Assembly (NCBI RefSeq): GCF_900156695.1
Contig: NZ_FTOM01000002.1
Coordinates: forward strand, 744,001-808,000
Direction: 5' to 3'
Source of the DNA: Phaeovulum vinaykumarii
GTDB taxonomy: Bacteria; Pseudomonadota; Alphaproteobacteria; Rhodobacterales; Rhodobacteraceae
DNA: 64,000 bases
Below are positions 47,074 to 56,223 of this stretch, piece after piece; the stretch's first letter is position 1, and each line of letters starts with the position of its first letter. The notes beneath the pieces are model-generated. The model did not search any database. It had not been told where the DNA came from and worked only from the letters and a program-made list of their open reading frames with translations. The position numbers were made by a program, and so were the translations under genes.

Positions 47074-48219
47074 ATGAAATACGCCGCCGAATTCCGCGAC
47101 CCGACTGCGGCACGCGCGCTTCTGGCGCGCATCGCCGCGCGCGCCGAAGGGCTGGGTGCGACCCGCGCACGCCCCATCCGCATCATGGAGATCTGCGGCG
47201 GTCACACCCACGCGATCTTTCGCTATGGCCTTGACCGGCTGGTCCACGAGGGGATCGAATTCATCCACGGCCCCGGCTGCCCGGTCTGCGTGCTGCCGAT
47301 GGCGCGGGTCGATGAATGCATCGAGATCGCCGAACGCCCCGGCGTGATCTTCACCACCTTCGGCGATGCGATGCGCGTGCCCGGCCGCCGCGGCAGCCTG
47401 ATCGCGGCGCGCGCGCGGGGCGCCGATATCCGCATGGTCTATTCGCCGCTCGATGCGCTGGAACTGGCGCGGCGCAACCCCGCGCATGAGGTGGTCTTCT
47501 TCGGGCTGGGCTTCGAGACCACGACGCCCTCGACCGCGCTCACCATCCAGGCCGCCGCGCGCGAGGGGATCGGGAATTTCTCGGTCTTCTGCAACCATAT
47601 CACCGTGCCCGAACCGATCCGCGTGCTGCTTGAGGATCCGCACATGGTGCTCGACGGCTTCATCGGGCCGGGCCATGTGTCGATGGTGATCGGCATCCAT
47701 CCCTATGATTTCATTGCGCAGGACTTCGGCAAGCCCATCGTCGTGGCGGGGTTCGAGCCGCTCGATCTGCTGCAATCGGTGCTGATGGTGCTGGACCAGA
47801 TCGCCGAGGGGCGCGCCGCGGTCGAGAACCAATATGCCCGCGTCGTGCCCGAACGTGGCAACCCCGTCAGCCTGGCCGCGATGGCCGATGTCTACGAGCG
47901 CCGGCCCAGCTTCGAATGGCGCGGCCTGGGCGAGATCGACGCCTCGGGGCTGCGCATCCGGCCCGCCTATGCCGCCTTCGACGCCGAGGCGAAATTCGGC
48001 GTGGGCTACGGGGCGCCGGGGCGGCCCGCCGCGCCCGAGCCCGAGGCCGAGGGCTGCGCCTGCGGGGCGGTGATGACGGGGCGCATGAAGCCCCCGGCCT
48101 GCCCCGCCTTCGGGCGCGGCTGCACCCCTGAAACGCCGCTGGGCGCGCTGATGGTCAGTTCCGAAGGCGCCTGTGCGGCCTATTGGCAATATGGCGGCGC
48201 CCGCGCCGCGGCGGAGTGA
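47074..48219 (+). CDS. hypD: HypD, Fe-S protein assembling the Fe(CN)2CO unit
   Basis: A 381-aa maturation factor. Conserved motifs: EICGGHTHAIFRYGLD (Cys/His), HGPGCPVCVLP (redox Cys pair), FFGLGFETTTPSTA, GPGHVSMVIG, and the C-terminal [4Fe-4S] ligands in GCACGAVMTGRMKPPACPAFGRGCTPETPLGALMVSSEGAC. AAGGAG lies eight bases before the ATG. It forms the scaffold with HypC and accepts cyanide from HypE. Confidence 0.97.
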   Translation: MKYAAEFRDPTAARALLARIAARAEGLGATRARPIRIMEICGGHTHAIFRYGLDRLVHEGIEFIHGPGCPVCVLPMARVDECIEIAERPGVIFTTFGDAMRVPGRRGSLIAARARGADIRMVYSPLDALELARRNPAHEVVFFGLGFETTTPSTALTIQAAAREGIGNFSVFCNHITVPEPIRVLLEDPHMVLDGFIGPGHVSMVIGIHPYDFIAQDFGKPIVVAGFEPLDLLQSVLMVLDQIAEGRAAVENQYARVVPERGNPVSLAAMADVYERRPSFEWRGLGEIDASGLRIRPAYAAFDAEAKFGVGYGAPGRPAAPEPEAEGCACGAVMTGRMKPPACPAFGRGCTPETPLGALMVSSEGACAAYWQYGGARAAAE

Positions 48220-48223
48220 CCCC

Positions 48224-49243
48224 ATGCTGCGCGATACTCATGTGACGCTGGCCCATGGCGGGGGCGGTCAGGCGATGCGCGACCTGATCGAGGAGGTCTT
48301 CACCGCCGTCTTCGCGCCGCCGGGGATGGAGGATCAGGCCCGTCTGGAAGACCCGCGCCTGACCGTGCCTGGCGCGCGGCTGGCCATGACCACCGATGGT
48401 TTCGTCGTGACCCCGATCGAATTTCCGGGCGGCGACATCGGCAAGATCGCCGTCTGCGGCACGATCAACGATCTGGCGGTGGGGGGCGCAGAGCCGCTGT
48501 GGCTGTCGGCGGCCTTCATCATCGAGGAGGGCTGCGAGGTCGCGCTTCTGCGCCGGGTCGTGGCCTCGATGGCGGCCGAGGCGCAGGCGGCGGGCGTGCG
48601 CATCGTGACCGGCGACACCAAGGTGGTGGGGCGCGGCGCGGCCGACGGGCTGTTTGTCACCACGACCGGGGTGGGGGTGATCCCGCCGGGCCGCGATCTG
48701 GCCGCGGGCCGCATCCGGCCGGGCGATGTGGCCATCGTCAACGGCCCCTTGGGCGATCATGGCGCGGCGATCCTGGCGGCGCGGGGGGATCTGGCGCTCT
48801 CGACCGACCTGCGCTCGGATTGCGCCGCGCTGGGGCATCTGATGGAGGCGGTCCTGGCCGCCGCCCCCGGCGTGCGGGCGGCGCGCGATGCCACCCGCGG
48901 CGGGCTGGCCGCGGCGCTGAACGAGATGGCGGGCGCTGCGGGCGTGGGCATCGAGATCGACGAGGCCGTTTTGCCCCTGCGCGCCGAGGTGCGCGGGCTG
49001 TGCGAGATCCTGGGGCTCGACCCGCTCTATCTGGCCAACGAGGGCACGCTGGTCCTGTTCGTCCCCCCCGAGGAGGCCCCCGCCGCGCTGGCCGCGATGC
49101 AGGCCCGCCCCGAGGGCGCGGGCGCCGCGATCATCGGGAGGGCGACCGAGACCCGTCCCGGCCGGGTCGAGATGCAGACCCTCTTCGGCGGGCGGCGCAT
49201 CGTCGACATGCTGGTGGGCGAGCAACTGCCGCGCATCTGCTGA
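48224..49243 (+). CDS. hypE: HypE, carbamoyl dehydratase
   Basis: A 339-aa PurM-like ATPase that dehydrates its own S-carboxamide to thiocyanate and donates CN. It has the N-terminal LAHGGGGQAMRDLIEEVF, a GTINDLAVGGAEPLWLS ATP site, GDTKVV, and the essential C-terminal PRIC with the carbamoylated Cys as last residue. It is the final gene of the hydrogenase island, four bases after hypD. Confidence 0.97.
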   Translation: MLRDTHVTLAHGGGGQAMRDLIEEVFTAVFAPPGMEDQARLEDPRLTVPGARLAMTTDGFVVTPIEFPGGDIGKIAVCGTINDLAVGGAEPLWLSAAFIIEEGCEVALLRRVVASMAAEAQAAGVRIVTGDTKVVGRGAADGLFVTTTGVGVIPPGRDLAAGRIRPGDVAIVNGPLGDHGAAILAARGDLALSTDLRSDCAALGHLMEAVLAAAPGVRAARDATRGGLAAALNEMAGAAGVGIEIDEAVLPLRAEVRGLCEILGLDPLYLANEGTLVLFVPPEEAPAALAAMQARPEGAGAAIIGRATETRPGRVEMQTLFGGRRIVDMLVGEQLPRIC

Positions 49244-49710
49244 TCGGCGCCGGGCTGCTGAATCCTCTTGTCAGGATGACCGAGGCGGCAGGGCCCCACG
49301 GACCGCTGGCGCATGGCGCCCGCTCCGGTCGCAGGGCCGCGGCCGGGCCTATACGGGCGGGGCCAACAGAGGCCGGGTCCGGCGCGGGGCGCGATCCTGG
49401 CGTGCCCCCCAAGATCCTGCCGTGCCGCCGAAGCGCGCGCCCGGCGCCGCCCCGTGTTCAGGCGTGCCAGGCAGGGCCCATGTCTGGCAGGCCCTTGACT
49501 TGCAGGCCCGTGACTGGCGCGCGCGTGTCGGGCGGTTGCAACTGAGCCCCGTCCAACCAGAGTTGCGACGCCCCCCCCGTGTCTGGCGGGCGCGCGTAGG
49601 GCGGGTGGTCCTCGCGTCGCTGGCGCGCATCTGTCTTGGCGCGCGTCGGGCGGGCGCGGTTGGCCGCCTGTGCCGACGCGCGGCCCGTCATTGGCGGCCG
49701 GGGGGCGGCC
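49244..49710. other. Gene-free region with short tandem and inverted repeats
   Basis: No coding region is supported in these 467 bp. Four imperfect 15-bp units (TGTCTGGCAGGCCCT type) run from 49481 to about 49540, and GTTGCAACT/AGTTGCGAC form an imperfect hairpin around 49535-49570. TGGCGCGC-type words recur towards 49680. There is no clear terminator for the hyp genes. Confidence 0.5.
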
Positions 49711-52257
49711 TCAGCCCTCGTTGCCGCCGAAACGCGGCATGCGCGGCGTTGCGGCCAGCTTGTTGCGGTGGCGCTCGACCCAGGCGATCGTGTCCTCGGG
49801 CGCCATGGGCCGTGCGATGCCGGGCCCCTGCACATGATCGCAGCCCAACTGCGCCAGCATCGCCGTTTCCGCCAGCGAGGCGACATCGCCCGCCAGCGTC
49901 TCGATGCGCAGCCGTTCGGCGACCGAGAGCACCGCGCCCACCATGGCCTGCTGGCCCGGATCGGTGTCGACATGGGCGATGAAGCTGCGCGCGATGCGCA
50001 GCCGCTGGATGCCCGCGCGGCGGATGCCGGTGATCGAGGCGGGGCCAGCGCCGAAGCTGGCCAGATCCAGACGGCACCCCAGCCGGCCCAGCGCCGCGAC
50101 GGAATGCGTCACCACCTCGTCGGCGTCTTCGGCCACCGCCGCTTCGGGCAGCTCGAGCCGCAGGCGCGGCGGCGTCACCGCAAAGCGGTCCATCTCCCAG
50201 GCCAGGCGCTGCGGCAGCTGCGGGTCGGTCAGCTCGGCCAGCGTCAGCCGCATCGACACCTCGGCCTGATCGAGACCGGCGCGGTCCCAGCGGCGCATGG
50301 CGCCGAAGGCGTGGTAGAACATCACCTCGGTCAGGCGCCGGCTGAGTGCCTCGCCCTGCATGACCTCGGTCAGCGCCTCGCCGGTCAGCATGCCGCGGAG
50401 GGGATGCATCCAGCAGGGCACGACCTCGAAGCCGACGACCTGGCCATTGTGGGTCGAGATCTGGGGCCGGAATTGCGCCACCACATCGCCCGCCTCGAGC
50501 GCCTCGGCGGCTTCCTCGGCCTGGGCGCTGCGGGCCTGGGCGGCGGCGCGGACCTCATCGGTATAGGCGCGCACCGATCCCCCGCCGATGCGGCGCGCTT
50601 CCTCGGCCGCGGTCTCGGCCGCGCCCAGCATGGCGGTGCCGTTGGGTTCGGGCGTGCGCGACATCAGGCAAAAGCCCACATGCACCGTCGGGTGCAGGAA
50701 GGCGCGCTCGATCGAGACGGGCTCTTCCAGCGTGGCCTGCATGCGGTTGGCGATCTGGATCGCGGTTTCAAGATCGACCTTGCGCACGGTGTCGAGCACG
50801 ACGCCCAGCCGCGGCCCCTCGAGGCGCACGACCAGATCGTATTCGCGCAGGCTGCCCTTGAGCCGGTCGCCCGAGACGCGCAACAGCTTGCCGATGGCGC
50901 CGTCGCCCCATTGCCGGGCGATATCGTCGACCCCGTCGATGCCGATCACGAAGGCGGCGGTCAGATGCCCGCTCTCGGTCATCTGCTCGAAGGCGTCGTC
51001 CAGCGCCTGCACCGCCTCGGGGCGCAGCGGCAGGCCGGTAATGGCGTCGTTGATGCAGGCGGCGACAGGGCGCATGGGCACGACGCGGCGGGGATGGGCG
51101 CGCGGGCTGTCGGCGGCGGGGGCGGCGGCCGGGGCCGCGCGGCGCATGCCCAGGACAAAGACGCCCAGCGCGGTGGCCGCGGTCAGGCCCAGCCCCTCGG
51201 GGCCGTGCCATTCCCAGGCGAGCGGCGCCGCGGGCAGAAAGGCCATCATGTCGGGCCGCGCGAGGGCGCCGCGCAGGCGCGCCAGAAGGCCCGGCGCCTT
51301 GGACGACGCGCGGCGCGGCTGGGGCGCGGCGGCGGGCGGCGCGACCGGGGCCGGGCGCGCGGCGCGCGGCGGCAGCGTTGCGGCCAGACCGTCCTCGCGG
51401 GCCTTGCCCCGCGCCCGAGACACCCGGCGCACCGGGCTGACCGGCCCCGCGGCGGATGTGTCGGCAGGCGTCTGGGAGCCCGCGTCGGGGGCCGCGCGCG
51501 TTTCCGCGGTGTCCGGTGCGCCCGGATCGTCGGTGCCCCCGTCGGCATCGCCATCGGCGTCGCTGCGGGGCGGGGCGTCGGGCCCAAAGGGCGGCTGCGC
51601 CGGGCCTTCGCCGGTGATCGGCGCGCCCGACATCATCCAGGTGATCGGATCGTCGATGAAGCTGGGCCCGGCGGGGTCGGCGTCATGGCCGCGCCGGGGC
51701 GGCGTGCCCTGGCCTACGGCACCGGCCTCGGGCGGCGTCGTTCCCAGCGCCTGGGCGATCAGCCGCTCGGTCGGGTCGTCGGGCGTGTCTTCGGCACGGG
51801 CGCGGGGTTCAGACCCGCCCTCGTCGGTGACGGGGCCGGCCGCGGACGGCGCGCCGTCTTGCCGTGCGGGATCGTCATGCGCGGGATCGTCACGCGCGGG
51901 ATCGGGGGCGTCCGGCGTGGCGGGCATGTCGTCGTTGGCGGCATCCTTGTGACGCGTCGCATGTGTTTGCGGGGGCGTGCCGACCCGGCGCGGAAGCCCA
52001 CGCGCGGCGCGCGGCGCGACAGGGCGCGCATCCGAGCCGTCCGTGTCGTCATGTGTCGGGCCGGCATGGCCCTTGTCGGTATGGCCGTTGTCGCCATGTC
52101 CCGCGTTGTGGCTGCGCAGGTCGGGGCTGCGCAGGTCGGGGCGGGCGGCGTTCGCAGAGGGGCTGTCCTGATCGCGCTGGCCGTGATCGACATGCGTCGG
52201 ATCAGGCTGGTTGCCGGACCTCTCGGCCCGTCCCAGCGGTTTGCTGCGTTCGAACAT
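49711..52257 (-). CDS. Degenerate GGDEF-EAL protein with long disordered N-terminus
   Basis: An 848-aa protein. About the first 320 residues are Asp/Pro/Ala/His-rich and probably disordered. Two hydrophobic stretches follow (DMMAFLPAAPLAWEW, GLTAATALGVFVLGM). A GGDEF-type fold comes next (NDAITGLPLRPEAVQALDDAF opening; signature replaced by RLEGPRLGVVL). It ends with an EAL-type fold where GFEVVPCW replaces GFEALxRW and DLASFGAGPAS replaces DDFGTGYSS; QGPGIARPM remains. Loss of GGDEF and metal-binding acids predicts no cyclic-di-GMP synthesis or cleavage. A binding or scaffold role is likely. GGAAGGGG lies before ATG 52257. Confidence 0.85.
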   Translation of the reverse strand: MFERSKPLGRAERSGNQPDPTHVDHGQRDQDSPSANAARPDLRSPDLRSHNAGHGDNGHTDKGHAGPTHDDTDGSDARPVAPRAARGLPRRVGTPPQTHATRHKDAANDDMPATPDAPDPARDDPAHDDPARQDGAPSAAGPVTDEGGSEPRARAEDTPDDPTERLIAQALGTTPPEAGAVGQGTPPRRGHDADPAGPSFIDDPITWMMSGAPITGEGPAQPPFGPDAPPRSDADGDADGGTDDPGAPDTAETRAAPDAGSQTPADTSAAGPVSPVRRVSRARGKAREDGLAATLPPRAARPAPVAPPAAAPQPRRASSKAPGLLARLRGALARPDMMAFLPAAPLAWEWHGPEGLGLTAATALGVFVLGMRRAAPAAAPAADSPRAHPRRVVPMRPVAACINDAITGLPLRPEAVQALDDAFEQMTESGHLTAAFVIGIDGVDDIARQWGDGAIGKLLRVSGDRLKGSLREYDLVVRLEGPRLGVVLDTVRKVDLETAIQIANRMQATLEEPVSIERAFLHPTVHVGFCLMSRTPEPNGTAMLGAAETAAEEARRIGGGSVRAYTDEVRAAAQARSAQAEEAAEALEAGDVVAQFRPQISTHNGQVVGFEVVPCWMHPLRGMLTGEALTEVMQGEALSRRLTEVMFYHAFGAMRRWDRAGLDQAEVSMRLTLAELTDPQLPQRLAWEMDRFAVTPPRLRLELPEAAVAEDADEVVTHSVAALGRLGCRLDLASFGAGPASITGIRRAGIQRLRIARSFIAHVDTDPGQQAMVGAVLSVAERLRIETLAGDVASLAETAMLAQLGCDHVQGPGIARPMAPEDTIAWVERHRNKLAATPRMPRFGGNEG

Positions 52258-52375
52258 GACATCCCCTTCCACCGATGTTCTCCCGCTGCATGACCCCCCA
52301 TGCAACGGTTCCCTTCCGGGGGAAGGCTAGGGGCCTTTGGTCAGCACTCCGTTAACGCGCGCGGACCGGGCCATG

Positions 52376-52394
52376 ACGATTTCATTCAAATCGT
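52376..52394. repeat. AT-rich perfect inverted repeat at the ttcA stop
   Basis: ACGATTT-CATTC-AAATCGT is an exact 7-bp-arm palindrome that includes the ttcA stop codon. It is AT-rich in a GC-rich setting and lies upstream of the GGDEF-EAL gene. It could be a weak terminator or a regulator site. Confidence 0.45.
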
Positions 52395-53270
52395 AGCGGA
52401 TGCGTCGCCGCGCTCGGCGGGATCGGAGCGGCCGCCCAGCGCCAGCCCCGCGAAATCGAAGAGCCTGGGGTCGGGCAGATGCGAGGGCCGCGCATTCATC
52501 AGCGCGCGGAACATCACCTGACGCCGGCCGGGGCTGCGCTTTTCCCAATCGTCCAGCAGCGCCTTGACCTGCATGCGCTGCAACCCGTCCTGGCTGCCGC
52601 AGAGATTGCAGGGGATCACGGGAAACTCCATCGCGCGGGCAAAGCGGGCGCAATCGGCCTCGGCCACGAAGGCCAGCGGGCGCAGCACGAAGAGATCGCC
52701 CTCCTCGTTGACCAGCTTGGGCGGCATCGTCGCCAGCCGCCCGCCGTGGAAGAGGTTGAGAAACAGCGTCTCGAGGATGTCGTCGCGGTGATGGCCAAGG
52801 ACGACGGCCGCGCAGCCCTCCTCGCGGGCGATGCGGTAGAGATTGCCCCGCCGCAGCCGCGAGCACAGCGCGCAATAGGTGTTGCCCTGCGGGATCTTGT
52901 CCATGACGATCGAATAGGTGTCGGCATATTCGATGCGGTGTTCGATGCCCATGCGGGTCAGGAATTCGGGCAGCACCGTCGCCGGAAAGCCGGGCTGGCC
53001 CTGATCGAGGTTGCACACCAGCAATTCGACCGGCAGCAGGCCGCGCCATTTCAGCTCGATCAGCGCCGCCATCAGCGTGAAGCTGTCCTTGCCCCCCGAC
53101 AGGCAGACCAGCCAGCGGTCGCCGCGCCGGGCCATCGCATAGGTGTCGATGGCCGCGCGGGTCTCGCGCACGATGCGCTTGCGCAGCTTGCGGAATTCGG
53201 TCGTGTCGGGCGCGCCGCGCAGGATCGGCGGCAGATCGGTGTCGGCGATGTCGTCGGGGCTGTCAGTCAT
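52386..53270 (-). CDS. ttcA: tRNA 2-thiocytidine(32) synthetase TtcA
   Basis: A 294-aa PP-loop ATPase that thiolates C32 in some tRNAs using an Fe-S cluster. Visible are PP-loop [14 protein letters not shown] (about residue 55), cluster Cys in [30 protein letters not shown] and a third Cys region [13 protein letters not shown]. The ATG at 53270 is chosen over an open frame extending through yidD. It overlaps yidD by 8 bases, indicating one operon rpmH-rnpA-yidD-ttcA. Confidence 0.95.
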   Translation of the reverse strand: MTDSPDDIADTDLPPILRGAPDTTEFRKLRKRIVRETRAAIDTYAMARRGDRWLVCLSGGKDSFTLMAALIELKWRGLLPVELLVCNLDQGQPGFPATVLPEFLTRMGIEHRIEYADTYSIVMDKIPQGNTYCALCSRLRRGNLYRIAREEGCAAVVLGHHRDDILETLFLNLFHGGRLATMPPKLVNEEGDLFVLRPLAFVAEADCARFARAMEFPVIPCNLCGSQDGLQRMQVKALLDDWEKRSPGRRQVMFRALMNARPSHLPDPRLFDFAGLALGGRSDPAERGDASATI

Positions 53271-53547
53271 CTTCGCGGTCCTTCGCGGCGGGGCCGTGGT
53301 CATGCCCGCAACCGCGGGGGGCGGGCGCGCCGGGCACCGGGTCATAGCCCGAGCCCCCCCAGGGGTTGCAGCGCAGGATACGCCAGAGCGCAAGCCACCC
53401 GCCCCGGATCGCGCCATGCCGTTCCAGCGCCTCGAGCGCATAGGCCGAACAGGTCGGCTGGAAGCGGCAGGAATTGCCCAGCCAGGGTGACAGCACCAGC
53501 CGATAGGCGTGAACGGGCAGCGCCAGCAGGCGGGCCAGCGGGCTCAT
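53263..53547 (-). CDS. yidD: YidD, membrane protein insertion efficiency factor
   Basis: A 94-aa YidD/DUF37 protein with the signature [38 protein letters not shown] and [17 protein letters not shown]-terminal Cys/His-containing tail ([16 protein letters not shown]) extends beyond the core. It helps YidC-dependent insertion. It overlaps the rnpA stop by four bases. Confidence 0.95.
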   Translation of the reverse strand: MSPLARLLALPVHAYRLVLSPWLGNSCRFQPTCSAYALEALERHGAIRGGWLALWRILRCNPWGGSGYDPVPGAPAPRGCGHDHGPAAKDREDD

Positions 53548-54059
53548 GGCTTCGGCCCCTTCGGGCGGCGGGGCCCTTGGGAGCGGGCAGCTTGGGGGCG
53601 GGCGGAATGGATGCGCCCCAGAGCGCGCGCCAGATCGGCCTTCAGCTCGGCGAAATCGCGCGCGATCGTGGCCTCGGGGCGGCCGACCAGCACATAATCC
53701 CAGCCCGGCTTGCCCAGGCCCGGCAGCACCTCGCGCACGGCGGCGCGCAGGCGGCGCTTGGCGCGGTTGCGGGCGACGGCATTGCCGACCTTCTTCGAGC
53801 AGGTGAAGCCCACGCGGATCAGTGCGGGCGCGCTGTCAGCGGTGTCGGAAATCTCGCCGGGGGCGCGGCGGCGGGCTTGCAGCAGAAAGCTGTCGGCGCC
53901 CTGTTTCAGCGCCCGCGCGGCGCGCAGGAAATCGGCGCGCTGGCGCAGGGTCTCGACACGCGGGGTCGGCACGGGGCGGGCGCGGCAGGCACCGCCATCG
54001 TCGCCAGGCCCGGCCTGGGGCGGTGTCCGGCCTTCCGCGGCGGTCTCGGGGCTGGGCAT
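53544..54059 (-). CDS. rnpA: Ribonuclease P protein component, long N-terminus
   Basis: A 171-aa RnpA that supports RNase P RNA in tRNA 5' processing. The core is [61 protein letters not shown] (RNR motif) and [12 protein letters not shown]. The 35 residues before the core are Pro/Glu/Gly-rich, and the tail is basic ([20 protein letters not shown]). ATG 54059 is chosen for the GGAG eight bases upstream. Confidence 0.92.
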   Translation of the reverse strand: MPSPETAAEGRTPPQAGPGDDGGACRARPVPTPRVETLRQRADFLRAARALKQGADSFLLQARRRAPGEISDTADSAPALIRVGFTCSKKVGNAVARNRAKRRLRAAVREVLPGLGKPGWDYVLVGRPEATIARDFAELKADLARALGRIHSARPQAARSQGPRRPKGPKP

Positions 54060-54190
54060 CGGCGTCTCTCCGGCGCAGGCAGGCCGCTGCCCGTCCTGCG
54101 GACATGACAATGCCGCCGGATCACCAGCCCCGGCGCCTTGCGGGCCTTGGGCGTGGGTCTCCGGCGGCATCATCGAAGAGGTGTGAAGCC

Positions 54191-54325
54191 TCAGGCCGAC
54201 AGAACCTTGCGGCCCTTGGCGCGGCGGGCGTTCAGAACCTTGCGACCGGCCTTGGTGGCCATGCGCGCGCGGAACCCGTGGCGGCGGGCCCGGACGAGGT
54301 TCGACGGCTGATACGTGCGTTTCAT
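54191..54325 (-). CDS. rpmH: 50S ribosomal protein L34
   Basis: A 44-aa basic protein with the full L34 signature [22 protein letters not shown] and [20 protein letters not shown]. The ATG at 54325 is family-invariant and follows CCGGAG. First gene of the rnpA operon. Confidence 0.98.
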   Translation of the reverse strand: MKRTYQPSNLVRARRHGFRARMATKAGRKVLNARRAKGRKVLSA

Positions 54326-54387
54326 CGCGAATACTCCGGTTCGGGCGGCCCGATGGGATTCGAGCGCCGCTATCATTCGAGGCCCGG

Positions 54388-54416
54388 TCTTTAGTCGGCC
54401 CCGGCCCGCAAGTCAA
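54388..54416 (-). promoter_or_regulatory. Candidate rpmH promoter
   Basis: On the minus strand TTGACT (54416-54411) and TAAAGA (54393-54388) are separated by exactly 17 bp, about 60 bp before the rpmH ATG. Confidence 0.5.
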
Positions 54417-54661
54417 CGCGCAAACGCCCCGTCCGGCGCGGATTTTCGCCCCCCTCGCCGCCGCCTGCATCCGGCCCCCGGCGCGGCCATCCCCCGCCGC
54501 TGCGGCCCGCGCCGGGAAATCCCTGATCGCAGACCTGTCTTTTCTCCAAAGTCTTTGATATTCCTGAGGAGACGCAGGCCGATGCGGCAGGGTTCAGCCA
54601 GGGGTCGGGGGCCGGGCGCCAGGAACCAAGGGCCGAGGACGGGCGGCGGCGGGGAAGGGAA
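54417..54661. other. Remainder of the rpmH-histidine kinase divergent region
   Basis: No gene is supported. The left part is GC-rich. Around 54538-54570 a less GC-rich stretch (TCTTTTCTCCAAAGTCTTTGATATTCC region) may carry the kinase promoter. GGGAAGGG precedes the kinase ATG. Confidence 0.4.
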
Positions 54662-56059
54662 ATGTTTCTGAGAACGCTTTCAGGCCGGTTCTTGCTGCTG
54701 ACGTCGCTTTTCGTGCTGCTGGCCGAGGCGATGATCCTGCTGCCCACGGTCGCCAACCATCGCCGCGACTATCTGCTGACACGGCTGGAAAAGGCGCAGA
54801 TCGCGTCGCTGGCGCTGCTCAACACCGACGGGATGATCGAGCCCGGCCTCGAACGCGAGCTTCTGGCCAATGCCGGCGTCTTCAACGTGGTGCTGCGGCG
54901 CGACGACCAGCGCCGGCTGGTGCTGTCCTCGCCCATTCCAGCGCCGATCGAGGCCACCTATGACCTGCGCGCGCCCACCGATTTCGAGCTGGTGCGCGAT
55001 GCGCTGCACCAGCTTTTCCGCCCCGCCAATGCGGTGATCCGGGTGATCGGCGATCCGGTGCGCGCGGGCGGGCAGTTCATCGAGATCACGCTCGAGACCG
55101 GGCCCTTGCGCGCGGGCATGCTGGAGACGGGCTTTCGCGTGCTGGTCCTGTCGGCGGTGTTCTCGGTGCTGACGGCGATCTTGCTGTTCCTGGCGGTGCG
55201 GCGGCTTCTGGTGAAACCGATCCAGCGGCTGGTCGCACGGATGAGCGCCTGGGCCGAGGCCCCCGAGGACGCCCGCCGCCTGATCGCGCCCTCGGCCCGC
55301 ATCACCGAATTGCGCGAGGCCGAGGAGGCGCTGGCCACGATGCAGCGGCAGATGTCCTCGGCCCTGCGCCAGAAGGAACGGCTGGCGCAGCTGGGCCAGG
55401 CGGTGGCCAAGATCAGCCACGACCTGCGCAACATCCTGACCACGGCGCAATTGTTCGCCGACCGCATGGACGAAAGCTCGGACCCCGGCGTGCGCCGTGC
55501 CGCACCCAAGCTGGTGGGCTCGATCACCCGCGCGGTCAACCTGTGCGAGACCACGCTGGCCTTCGGCCGCGCCGAGGAACCCGCGCCCACGCTCTCGCGC
55601 TTCATGATCGCGGGGCTGGTCGCCGAGGTGGTCGAGGCCGAGATGCTGTCGGCGCGCGCCGCGCGGGTCGATTTCGTCACCGATATCGCGCCCAATCTGG
55701 TGCTGCGCGCCGACCCCGAGCAGATGTATCGCGTGATCTCGAACCTCGTGCGCAATGCCTGCCAGGCGATCGAGGCCACGGGCAAGCCCGGCACCATCGA
55801 GATCGGCGCGGGCGAGGAGGAAGCCGGCTGGTGGATCCGGGTGGGCGACAGCGGGCCGGGCCTGCCCGCGCGCGCGCGCGAACATCTGTTCCAGCCCTTC
55901 CAGGGCAGCGTGCGCAAGGGCGGCACCGGGCTGGGGTTGACGATCTCGGCCGAGCTGGTGCGCGGGCATGGCGGGCAGCTGGAGCTGGTGCGCTCGGATG
56001 CGCAGGGCACCGAATTCCTGATCCACCTGCCGCGCGAGCTGGGCGAGGCCGCCGCCTGA
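54662..56059 (+). CDS. Membrane-bound sensor histidine kinase (orphan)
   Basis: A 465-aa kinase with TM1 (about residues 10-30), a periplasmic domain of about 125 residues, TM2 (FRVLVLSAVFSVLTAILLFLAV), a HAMP-like linker, H-box VAKISHDLRNILTTAQLFADRM (His near 256), N-box NLVRNACQAIEA, G1 VGDSGPGLP and G2 GGTGLGLTISAELV. No response-regulator gene is adjacent, so the partner lies elsewhere. The stimulus is unknown. Confidence 0.92.
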   Translation: MFLRTLSGRFLLLTSLFVLLAEAMILLPTVANHRRDYLLTRLEKAQIASLALLNTDGMIEPGLERELLANAGVFNVVLRRDDQRRLVLSSPIPAPIEATYDLRAPTDFELVRDALHQLFRPANAVIRVIGDPVRAGGQFIEITLETGPLRAGMLETGFRVLVLSAVFSVLTAILLFLAVRRLLVKPIQRLVARMSAWAEAPEDARRLIAPSARITELREAEEALATMQRQMSSALRQKERLAQLGQAVAKISHDLRNILTTAQLFADRMDESSDPGVRRAAPKLVGSITRAVNLCETTLAFGRAEEPAPTLSRFMIAGLVAEVVEAEMLSARAARVDFVTDIAPNLVLRADPEQMYRVISNLVRNACQAIEATGKPGTIEIGAGEEEAGWWIRVGDSGPGLPARAREHLFQPFQGSVRKGGTGLGLTISAELVRGHGGQLELVRSDAQGTEFLIHLPRELGEAAA

Positions 56060-56114
56060 GCCGGCCCCCCGCGCGCTCATCCCCGAAACAGCCCATGCCC
56101 GAACCTGCCCCCGG

Positions 56115-56144
56115 CGGCCCGCCCATGCGCGGCCCGCCCATGCG
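56115..56144 (+). repeat. 15-bp tandem duplication
   Basis: CGGCCCGCCCATGCG occurs twice in succession (56115-56129, 56130-56144) in the spacer between the convergent kinase and argB genes. Confidence 0.9.
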
Positions 56145-56223
56145 CGACGAGCCCGTGCCACCGGGGGCAGGGCGGGCGCCGTTCAGGGCGGGACGTCAGC
56201 GGAGGGGGCTCCGCGGCTGGGCT

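Noticed and set aside
49422-49982. Plus-strand 186-codon frame between hypE and the GGDEF-EAL gene
   Set aside because: Arg/Pro/Ala-rich composition, overlaps the end of the GGDEF-EAL gene in antisense, no start context.
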